Shown here piece after piece: positions 15,910 through 21,961 of a stretch of DNA of 27,933 nucleotides. Source of the DNA: Actinomycetota bacterium (GTDB lineage: Bacteria; Actinomycetota; Thermoleophilia; Solirubrobacterales; 70-9). The stretch's first letter is position 1, and every line of letters begins with the position of its first letter. The notes beneath the pieces are model-generated. The model was not told where the DNA came from and ran no database searches. It was given only the letters and a program-made list of their open reading frames with translations. The position numbers and the translations under genes were made by a program. The stretch covers positions 1 through 27,933 of the forward strand of contig JAFDWD010000056.1 of NCBI GenBank assembly GCA_018268695.1, read 5' to 3'.

Positions 15910-15953
15910 AGCGCTGAGTTCGGTGCGTGTTGCACAACAGCGAATTCAGCGCT
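15910..15953. repeat. Inverted repeat, 13-base arms with one mismatch
   Basis: AGCGCTGAGTTCG (15910-15922) pairs with CGAATTCAGCGCT (15941-15953), with 12 of 13 positions matching (the odd pair is a G-T type). The loop contains a smaller GTTG-CA-CAAC palindrome, giving a stem-on-stem appearance. Confidence 0.65.
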
Positions 15954-15960
15954 GCGTGGA

Positions 15961-15984
15961 TTGACCACACCCTGGTGTGGTCAA
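15961..15984. repeat. Near-uninterrupted 24-base palindrome
   Basis: TTGACCACACC pairs with GGTGTGGTCAA with only two bases between the arms; as an RNA hairpin this would be a 10-bp stem with a CCTG loop. It starts 7 bases after the preceding inverted repeat. It may be an operator (its symmetry fits a dimeric protein) or part of a termination cluster. Confidence 0.65.
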
Positions 15985-16051
15985 AGTCGACAGCGGGTTC
16001 TGGGCCGCGGCGGGACCGCACGGACCCCCGGGGAAACACCGCACTCCCTCC

Positions 16052-16109
16052 GTCCTGGGCGTCTCATGGAGGTCACAGCCTGCCAGGACCTCCATGAGAC
16101 GCCCAGGAC
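16052..16109. terminator. Perfect 23-bp hairpin downstream of the aldolase operon
   Basis: Bases 16052-16074 (starting GTCCTGGGCG) and 16087-16109 are exact reverse complements, separated by a 12-base loop. The stem begins 24 bases past the aldolase stop codon in the minus direction. There is no T-tract, but a stem this long and perfect, directly behind an operon, most simply acts as a terminator. Its length is unusual for that role. Confidence 0.7.
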
Positions 16110-16133
16110 CACAAACTAGGACTGCCGCAACGC

Positions 16134-16892
16134 CTAGAACAACCCCCCGAGCGCCCCCCGCACCCCTGCCCCGAGCCAGGTGAAGTCGGACCCCAGGATC
16201 ACGAGGCGCGCGCCGGCGTCGCGCCAGCGCCTCGCCGCCTCGGGGTCGCCGGCGAAGATCCCGGTGAGGCGGCCGGCGGCGGCGGTGCGGGCGAGGATCG
16301 ACTCGATGGCCCGGATCAGCTCCGGGTCGCGGGGGTCGGCGATGCCGAGGGAGCAGCCGAGGTCCCCAGGGCCGACGAAGAACATGTCGACGCCATCGAC
16401 CTCGAGCAGGGCGTCGAGATCGTCGACCGCCGCGCGCGTCTCGACCTGCACGGCGAGCAGGAGGTCGGCATTGGCGCGCTCCAGATAGGCGGGGATGTCC
16501 GCGCCGTAGGCGGCGGCGCGACCCGGGCCGAGGCCGCGCCCACCGACCGGCGGATAACGGGTCGAGGCCACCGCGGCCGCCGCCTCCGCAGCGGAGTCGA
16601 CCCGGGGGACGACGATGCCCTGGGCGCCCGCGTCGAGAGCGCCGGCGATCGCGGTCGCGTCGTTGCCGCTGACCCGGACCAACGCCGGAGCGCCGGCGAG
16701 CTCGGCCGCCGCGACCAGGCCGCGGATCGTCTCCGGGCCCATCGCCGAATGCTCCGCCTCGACGCACAGCAGGTCCAGCCCGAGGCCACCGAGAAGCTCC
16801 ATCGCCGCCGGGTCGTGCCCCTGCACGAAGGTCCCGACCAGCTGCTCGCCGGCCTCCATGCGACGGCGCACCGTCGTCCCGTCACCGCTCAC
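16134..16892 (-). CDS. HpcH/HpaI-family aldolase/citrate-lyase-type protein (class II 2-oxo acid aldolase)
   Basis: A 252-residue TIM-barrel aldolase. Family members split 2-oxo-4-hydroxy acids to pyruvate (or a homologue) and an aldehyde, using a divalent metal. Visible landmarks are the VEAEHSAMG loop (H48), PALVRVSGND, GAQGIVVPRVDSAAEA, LLAVQVETRAAV with metal ligand E151, VDMFFVGPGDLG with metal ligand D177, and the terminal VILGSDFTWL. The start is GTG at 16892, overlapping the upstream stop as GTGA and preceded by GGAGGAGGTG, a strong ribosome site; ATG 16860 would cut off the first strand. It is the last gene of the minus-strand operon with the dehydrogenase, Rieske protein and amidohydrolase. 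In this setting it would release a C3 keto acid from an oxidised substrate (inference). Confidence 0.88.
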   Translation of the reverse strand: MSGDGTTVRRRMEAGEQLVGTFVQGHDPAAMELLGGLGLDLLCVEAEHSAMGPETIRGLVAAAELAGAPALVRVSGNDATAIAGALDAGAQGIVVPRVDSAAEAAAAVASTRYPPVGGRGLGPGRAAAYGADIPAYLERANADLLLAVQVETRAAVDDLDALLEVDGVDMFFVGPGDLGCSLGIADPRDPELIRAIESILARTAAAGRLTGIFAGDPEAARRWRDAGARLVILGSDFTWLGAGVRGALGGLF

Positions 16893-17989
16893 GCGGCCAC
16901 CTCCTCCCAGATCCCCGCCAGCCGGTCGCCGAAGAGCTCCCGCGCGTTCTCCGAGGCCACCCGGTCGCGGATGTCGGCGGGCATCTTGCCGAGCACGAAG
17001 GCCGGCGTGTCGTTGTCCCAATGCGGATAGTCGGTGCTGAAGAGCAGCGTGCGGCGCGCCTCGATCATCTCCAGCATCGCGTGGAGATGGCGGACGTCGG
17101 CGGGCTCGTCGAGCGGCTCGGTGGTGAAGCGGATGTGGTCGAAGACGTACTCGCTTGGCGGCCGCCGCACCCACGGCGTCTCCATCCGCAGCCCGCGCCA
17201 GGCCTTGTCCATCCGCCAGAGCAGCGGCGCGAGCCAGCTGAAGCCCCACTCGACGAAGGCGACGCGGAGGGTCGGATGGCGCTCGAAGGTGCCCTCGAAG
17301 ACGAGACTCGAGACGCTCGCCTGGGCGATCTGCGGCATCGCCACGTAGCGCTCCACGTAGGTCGACGGCACACCGCCGGCGACCGGCGGTGCACCGGGGA
17401 ACATGCCCTCGGCACCGGAGCCGTGGACGACGATCGGCAGGTCGTTGCGCACCGCGGCCGCGTAGATCGGCTCGTAGAAGCGGTGGCCCATCAGCCGGTC
17501 GACCAGCGGCAGGAAGACGCCGACGACCCGCTCGGCGTCCCCCCAGCGATCGATCTCCCGCGCCGCCTGCTCGGGATCGTGCGGGGAGACGACGATCGTC
17601 AGGTTGAAGCGCGGGTCGCGCGGCAGCCACTCGGCGGCGAAGTAGTCGTTGTAGGCGCGGGCGAGGATCGCGGCCTCGTCGATGTTGACCCAGCTCGCGA
17701 GCGCGCCGGCCTGCAGCGAGAGGAGGACCAGCGAGGCGATCCGGTTGGGCTCGACGTGCTGGCGGATCAGGTGCTCGGGCGACGACCCTGGCGCGCCGCC
17801 CTCCGGCGGCTCGGCGTCGCGGCGGAGGATCCCGACCGGGTGCGAGTATCGCGACGCCGAGAAGGGACTGGACGCGACCACGTCGCGGCCGTCGAAGCGC
17901 CGGCGCCGGCTCTCCTCCATATAAGGGAGCAGGTCGGCGATCCCGGCGACCAGCGGGTGCACGTCGCAGTCGACGATCGGGGCGCTCAC
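16889..17989 (-). CDS. Amidohydrolase-2 (ACMSD-like) family metal-dependent hydrolase or decarboxylase
   Basis: A 366-residue TIM-barrel protein. The N-terminus VDCDVHPL (D7-x-D9-x-H11) replaces the usual HxH with DxH. LPIVVHGSG supplies the mid-barrel His, FVEWGFSWLAPLLWRMD occupies the place where ACMSD has HGG, and STDYPHWD supplies the C-terminal Asp. ACMSD-like members perform non-oxidative decarboxylation or hydrolysis of ring-derived acids; which applies here is unknown. The start GTG 17989 overlaps the Rieske stop as GTGA. The same altered signature recurs in the two amidohydrolases of the divergent operon, marking them as one subfamily and probably one pathway. Confidence 0.87.
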   Translation of the reverse strand: MSAPIVDCDVHPLVAGIADLLPYMEESRRRRFDGRDVVASSPFSASRYSHPVGILRRDAEPPEGGAPGSSPEHLIRQHVEPNRIASLVLLSLQAGALASWVNIDEAAILARAYNDYFAAEWLPRDPRFNLTIVVSPHDPEQAAREIDRWGDAERVVGVFLPLVDRLMGHRFYEPIYAAAVRNDLPIVVHGSGAEGMFPGAPPVAGGVPSTYVERYVAMPQIAQASVSSLVFEGTFERHPTLRVAFVEWGFSWLAPLLWRMDKAWRGLRMETPWVRRPPSEYVFDHIRFTTEPLDEPADVRHLHAMLEMIEARRTLLFSTDYPHWDNDTPAFVLGKMPADIRDRVASENARELFGDRLAGIWEEVAA

Positions 17990-18378
17990 GCCGCCGCCCC
18001 CGGGCGGATCGGGCCGTCGAGATAGAGGACGCCCTCGCGGGCCTCGACCCGATAGGTGGTAAGCCGCCGGGTCCCGGTCCCGAAGACCATCTCGCCACCC
18101 TCGAGATCGAACTGCCAGCCGTGCCAGGGACAGGTCAGGACGCGGCCCTCGAGGCCGTACTCGAAGTGGCCCGGCGCGCTTGGCAGCATCGTTCCGGCCG
18201 GTGCCTCGACGCAGAGCGGCGCGCCCTCGTGGGGGCACTTGTTGCGGACCGCGAAGAAGCGCTCGCCGGCGTTGAAGATGCCGACCTCGCGGCCGTCGAC
18301 CTCGACCATCGTCCAGTGGCCGGCGGGAAAGTCCCCGACCTTGCCGACCGGACGGGCGGTGTCGGTGGCGGCGCTCAT
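17986..18378 (-). CDS. Rieske [2Fe-2S] protein with long inter-motif loop
   Basis: A 130-residue single-domain Rieske protein. Cluster ligands are C48 and H50 in NKCPHEGAPLC and C83 and H86 in LTCPWHGWQFDL. The 32 residues between H50 and C83 are about twice the number usual in Rieske ferredoxins; the extra part ends in GHFEYGLEG. There is no signal peptide or membrane anchor, so it is cytosolic and likely passes single electrons. No oxygenase alpha subunit or obvious ferredoxin reductase lies next to it. The ATG overlaps the dehydrogenase stop (ATGA) and the stop overlaps the amidohydrolase start, so it is tightly coupled to both. Partner unknown. Confidence 0.9.
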   Translation of the reverse strand: MSAATDTARPVGKVGDFPAGHWTMVEVDGREVGIFNAGERFFAVRNKCPHEGAPLCVEAPAGTMLPSAPGHFEYGLEGRVLTCPWHGWQFDLEGGEMVFGTGTRRLTTYRVEAREGVLYLDGPIRPGAAA

Positions 18379-19346
18379 GCGGCGGCGGCCTCGTTGACCG
18401 GGAAGCGGGGCGCGCGGCCGTCGAGGACGGCGGCGACGTCCTCGATCGCGGAGCGGCGCAGGTCGTCCATCGACTCCTGAGAGTAGTGGGCGGCATGCGG
18501 GGTGAGGATGACGTTCGGGAGCCGGCGCAAGGGCTCGTCGGCGGGCGGCGGCTCCTCCTCCTGGACATCGATCCCGGCGCCGCGGAGGTGCCCCGAGGCG
18601 AGCGCCTCGGCGAGCGCCGCCTGGTCGACGACCCCGCCGCGGGCGACGTTGACGAGCGTCGCCGTCGGCTTCATCAGGGCGATCTCCCGCGCGCCGATCA
18701 GGTGGCGGGTCTCCGGCGTCAGCGGCGTGTGGACCGAGACGTGGTCGGCGCGGGCAAGCAGGTCATCGAGGGGAAGCGTCTCGATGCCTGCCTCGGCAAG
18801 GCTCGCGGGGCTCGCGTAGGGGTCGAAGGCGACCGCCTCGAGGCCGAGCGCCCGGGCCTTGCGCGCGACCGCGCGGCCGATTCGCCCGACCCCGACGATC
18901 CCGAGCGTCTGCCCACGCAGCCGCCGTAGCGGGGGCACCTCGGCCGGGATCGCCCACCCGCCCGCGCGGACCGAGGCGTCGAGGACGGGCAGGCCGCGGG
19001 CGAGGGAGAAGATCATCGCGATCGTGTGGTCGGATACCTCCTCGACCGAGGCGCCCGGGACGTAGGTGACCTGGACCCCGGCGCGGGCGGCCGCCTCGAC
19101 GTCGAGGTTGTCGAGCCCCGCGCCGAAGCGGGTGATGACCCGGAGGCCGTCGAGCTCGGAGATCACCCGCGCGGTGACCGGCTCGGCGACGACCATCAGC
19201 GCGTCGACCCCGCGGCCGTACTCGATCAGCTCCTCCTCGGTGGCGCAGGGGCGCTCGATCAGCTCCAGCCCGCGGTCGGCCAGGAGGTCGCGCTGGGGCT
19301 CGTCGAAGGGGACGAGGGCGGCGTCGGTCTTCAGCACGGTGGGCAT
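18375..19346 (-). CDS. NAD-dependent D-2-hydroxyacid dehydrogenase family protein
   Basis: A 323-residue member of the phosphoglycerate/D-lactate dehydrogenase family, which interconverts D-2-hydroxy acids and 2-oxo acids. The Rossmann motif GVGRIG is at 152-157, with D175 at the end of the second strand, favouring NAD over NADP. The active site has R236 in NVARGGVVD, a Glu at 263-265 in DVQEEEP and H284 in LTPHAAHYS. The N-terminal catalytic part contains ITRFGAGLDNLDVEAAARAGV, typical of the family. It is the first gene of the minus arm and starts 60 bases from the + arm start, with the control region between. No ACT regulatory domain is present, so serine biosynthesis is unlikely. Confidence 0.9.
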   Translation of the reverse strand: MPTVLKTDAALVPFDEPQRDLLADRGLELIERPCATEEELIEYGRGVDALMVVAEPVTARVISELDGLRVITRFGAGLDNLDVEAAARAGVQVTYVPGASVEEVSDHTIAMIFSLARGLPVLDASVRAGGWAIPAEVPPLRRLRGQTLGIVGVGRIGRAVARKARALGLEAVAFDPYASPASLAEAGIETLPLDDLLARADHVSVHTPLTPETRHLIGAREIALMKPTATLVNVARGGVVDQAALAEALASGHLRGAGIDVQEEEPPPADEPLRRLPNVILTPHAAHYSQESMDDLRRSAIEDVAAVLDGRAPRFPVNEAAAA

Positions 19347-19352
19347 TCGCGC

Positions 19353-19396
19353 ACCCTAGATAATTGTTTGACAATCTGTCAACTGCCCGATAGGAC
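19353..19396. promoter_or_regulatory. Overlapping divergent promoters with palindromic -35 region
   Basis: TTGACA (19368-19373), ATC, TGTCAA (19377-19382) is a perfect 6-3-6 inverted repeat in which each arm is a consensus -35 hexamer. On + it is followed at 17 bases by TAGGAC (19391-19396). On - it is followed at 18 bases by TAGGGT (19358-19353). A second repeat, ATTGT-TTG-ACAAT, occupies 19363-19375. The two -35 boxes cross over, so RNA polymerase should not be able to hold both promoters at once. The + transcript would start within a few bases of the ATG at 19406, giving a near-leaderless message. Confidence 0.65.
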
Positions 19397-19405
19397 TGCG
19401 ACGAG

Positions 19406-20500
19406 ATGCGAAACGAAATCGTCGACTCCGACGTCCACAACACGCTCGCGACCAACGATCTGCTGCTGCCCTATCTGCCTCAGCGCTGGGCGCGGGAGCT
19501 CGAGACCTACGGCCTGCGCCGGCCCGACTCGATCGGCTTCTTCGCCACCCGGCCGCGCCGCTTCGCCGCCCGCACCGACTCCTGGCCCGTGGGCGGCGGC
19601 GTCCCCGGCGGCGACCTGGAGCTGATGCGGGAGCAGCTCCTCGACCGCTATCCGATCGCCGCGGCGATCCTCAACCCGATCAACCAGACGACGATCGGCG
19701 CCCAGCAGCCGCTCTTCTCGGAGGCGCTCTGCCGCGCCCTCAACGACTTCACCATGGCCGAGTGGATCGAGCGCGACGAGCGCCTCTTCGGCGCGATCTG
19801 CGTCCCCGTCTCGGATGCCGGGCTGGCTGCCGCGGAGACGCGACGCCTCGGGTCCCACCCGCGCATGGTCCAGGTGCTGCTGAACGTGCGGACCCGCGAG
19901 CCGCTCGGCGCCCGCCGCTACTGGCCGCTGTACGAGGCGGCGGTCGAACACGGCCTCCCGGTCGCGGTCCACGTCGGCGGCCACGGCGGCAACCTGATCA
20001 CCGGGGCGGGGTGGCCGTCCTACTACTTCGAGGACCACGCGGGGTACCCGCAGTCGTTCCAGTCGCAGATGATCAGCCTCGTCTTCGAGGGCGTCTTCGA
20101 ACGGTTCGGAGACCTGAAGATCGTGCTGCAGGAGGGCGGCTTCGCCTGGATCACCTGGCTGATGTGGCGGATGGACTCGGCCTGGGAGCGCTTCCGCGAC
20201 GAGGTCCCCCACCTCGAGCGCAAACCGTCGGAGATCGTCCGCGAGCACTTCTGGTTCACCACGCAGCCGATCGAGGAGCCGGAGAAGCCGGGCCAGTTCG
20301 CGCGGATGTGGGACGACCTCGCGATGCCGAGCAAGGCGCTCTTCGCCAGCGACTATCCGCACTGGGACTTCGACGATCCCGACCGGGCGTTGCCCTCGGC
20401 GCTCGACGCCGAGACCAAGGCCGCGGTCCTCGGCGGCAACGCACGGGCGCTCTACCCGCGGCTCGGCGCGGCGCGGGTGCCGGAGGGGGCGGGCCGATGA
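19406..20500 (+). CDS. Amidohydrolase-2 (ACMSD-like) family protein, first of two in the plus operon
   Basis: A 364-residue TIM-barrel metal-dependent hydrolase or decarboxylase. It starts with IVDSDVHNTL (the DxDxH form of the metal motif), then LPVAVHVGGHGGN in mid-barrel, IVLQEGGFAWITWLMWRMD where other family members carry HGG, and FASDYPHWDFDDP near the end. The C-terminus is NARALYPRL, typical of this family. It leads the plus arm directly behind the divergent promoter. Its stop overlaps the next ATG as ATGA. Substrate unknown; the neighbouring hydroxyacid oxidase, Rieske protein and aldolase suggest catabolism of a cyclic or aromatic acid. Confidence 0.87.
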   Translation: MRNEIVDSDVHNTLATNDLLLPYLPQRWARELETYGLRRPDSIGFFATRPRRFAARTDSWPVGGGVPGGDLELMREQLLDRYPIAAAILNPINQTTIGAQQPLFSEALCRALNDFTMAEWIERDERLFGAICVPVSDAGLAAAETRRLGSHPRMVQVLLNVRTREPLGARRYWPLYEAAVEHGLPVAVHVGGHGGNLITGAGWPSYYFEDHAGYPQSFQSQMISLVFEGVFERFGDLKIVLQEGGFAWITWLMWRMDSAWERFRDEVPHLERKPSEIVREHFWFTTQPIEEPEKPGQFARMWDDLAMPSKALFASDYPHWDFDDPDRALPSALDAETKAAVLGGNARALYPRLGAARVPEGAGR

Positions 20501-21516
20501 CGATCGACTGCGACGTCCACGGGCGCGTCCCGACGATCGAGGAGCTGGTGCCGCACCTCAGCTCCTACTGGGCGGCCTACGTCGAGGAGGCGGGGCCGGG
20601 GATGCCGGCCGGGATCGCCGCGGTCTACCCGCCGGGGGCGCCCGCGACCGGCTCGCCGCACGGCGGCGCGACGCGGCAGGAGCTCGGGGCGCACCTCGAC
20701 CGGCTCGGGGCGAGCGCCGCGATCCTCAACTGCGTCTACGGGATCGAGGGGTTGCGCAACCTCGATTACGCGAGCGCCCTCGCCGGGGCGGTGAACGACT
20801 GGCTCGCCGCCGAATGGCTCGACGCGGACCCGCGTCTGCGGGCGAGCCTGCTGGTCAAGGCCGAGGACCCTGCCGGGGCAGCGCGGGAGATCGAGCGGCG
20901 CGCCGGGGACCCGCGCTTCGTCCAGGTCCTCCTCCCCGCCCGCTCCGAACGCCCCTACGGCGACCCGAGCTACCTGCCGGTCCTGGAGGCGGCAGCCGCC
21001 GCCGGGCTGCCGGTCGCGATCCACTTCGGCGGCTACACCGGCAACCCGCCGACGCCGGTCGGCTGGCCCACCTACTACGTCGAGGAGTACGTCGGGATGG
21101 CGCACGCCTTCGAGGCGCAGCTGACCAGCCTTGTCGCGAGCGGAGTGATGGAGCGGCTGGCGGACCTGCGGATCGTCTTCGTCGAGAGCGGCTTCGCCTG
21201 GCTGCCCTCGGCGATGTGGCGGCTGGACAAGGAGTGGCGCGGGCTCTGGCGTGAGATCCCCTGGGTGAAGACGCTCCCCTCGGAGACGATCCGCGAGCGG
21301 GTCAGCGTCACGATCCAGCCGATCGACCCGCCGCCGGAGCGGGCGGCGCTCGCCGGCGTGATCGAGGCGATCGACTGCGAGCGGATGCTGCTCTACTCCT
21401 CCGACTTCCCCCACGTCCACGCGGCGAGCTTCAGCGAGGCCTTCGAAGGGATCGTCGACGCCGACTTCGAACGGGCCGTGGTCGGTGGCAACGCGCGAGC
21501 CCTCTACGGCCTGTGA
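20497..21516 (+). CDS. Amidohydrolase-2 (ACMSD-like) family protein, second of two in the plus operon
   Basis: A 339-residue relative of the gene just upstream, sharing its signature: TIDCDVHG at the start, LPVAIHFGGYTGNPP in mid-barrel, FVESGFAWLPSAMWRLDKEW, and YSSDFPHVHA with the C-terminal Asp. The ATG overlaps the previous stop (ATGA) and a GGAGGGGG tract lies just ahead. The two tandem copies are similar in layout but clearly diverged, so they probably act on different intermediates or form a hetero-oligomer. The final NARALYGL matches the family end, so the gene is complete. Confidence 0.88.
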   Translation: MTIDCDVHGRVPTIEELVPHLSSYWAAYVEEAGPGMPAGIAAVYPPGAPATGSPHGGATRQELGAHLDRLGASAAILNCVYGIEGLRNLDYASALAGAVNDWLAAEWLDADPRLRASLLVKAEDPAGAAREIERRAGDPRFVQVLLPARSERPYGDPSYLPVLEAAAAAGLPVAIHFGGYTGNPPTPVGWPTYYVEEYVGMAHAFEAQLTSLVASGVMERLADLRIVFVESGFAWLPSAMWRLDKEWRGLWREIPWVKTLPSETIRERVSVTIQPIDPPPERAALAGVIEAIDCERMLLYSSDFPHVHAASFSEAFEGIVDADFERAVVGGNARALYGL

Positions 21517-21529
21517 GCGGGGAGGCATC

Positions 21530-21961
21530 GTGAGCGACGCGACCGCCCGCCGCCACGTCGTCGCGCGGGTCCACGAGATCCCGCCGGGGGCGCGCAAGAT
21601 CGTCACGGTCGAGCGCCGCGAGATCGGCATCTTCAACGTCGACGGCGAGTTCTTCGCCCTGCGCAACCGCTGTCCGCACCAGGGCGCGGCGCTCTGCGAC
21701 GGACGGCTGGTGCCGGTGGTCTCCTCGAGCGGGCCGGGGGACTTCGAGCTCGGCGAGAAGACGCTGCTGCAGTGCCCCTGGCACGGCTGGGAGTTCGACC
21801 TGCGCGACGGCCAATCGTGGTCGGATCCGGGGCGGTTGCGGGTAGCGTCCTACAAGGTGACGGTGGAGCGCGACGACGCGGGCCGGGTCAAGGGGCCCTA
21901 CAAGGCCGAGGCCTACCCGGTGAGCATCGAGGACGGCGACGTGGTCGTCGAGATCGGCTGA
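21530..21961 (+). CDS. Rieske [2Fe-2S] protein with long inter-motif loop (plus-operon copy)
   Basis: A 143-residue cytosolic Rieske protein, clearly related to the one in the divergent operon. Cluster ligands are C48 and H50 in NRCPHQGAALC and C82 and H85 in LQCPWHGWEFDL, separated by 31 residues that end in GDFELGEKTL. The N-terminal IVTVERREIGIFNVDGEFFALRN strand pattern is shared with its counterpart. GTG at 21530 is chosen because GGGGAGG precedes it by 5 bases and it removes an unrelated leader. The stop (TGA) touches the next ATG with no gap. It probably carries electrons for the neighbouring FMN oxidase, or for an oxygenase encoded elsewhere. Confidence 0.9.
   Translation: MSDATARRHVVARVHEIPPGARKIVTVERREIGIFNVDGEFFALRNRCPHQGAALCDGRLVPVVSSSGPGDFELGEKTLLQCPWHGWEFDLRDGQSWSDPGRLRVASYKVTVERDDAGRVKGPYKAEAYPVSIEDGDVVVEIG

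Larger units (their letters stand above)
15647..16133. other. 487-base non-coding gap rich in long inverted repeats
   Basis: No open frame here has plausible start context or family features. The region separates two minus-strand transcription units: the aldolase operon end (16134) and the OYE start (15646). It holds, from left to right, CGCAAG-GG-CTTGCG at 15694-15707, a nested structure at 15715-15803, and repeats at 15860-15888, 15910-15953, 15961-15984 and 16052-16109. Arm sequences differ from one repeat to the next, so this is not one repeated unit. Confidence 0.85.

Noticed and set aside
15880..16119. 79-codon + strand frame in the palindrome-rich gap
   Set aside because: It runs through three inverted repeats, has no ribosome site and encodes no recognisable pattern; the region is better explained as non-coding.
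15647..16133. Integron attC array, retron or IS remnant as explanation for the palindromes
   Set aside because: There are no shared core sites, no integrase, reverse transcriptase or transposase nearby, and the arms do not repeat among elements.
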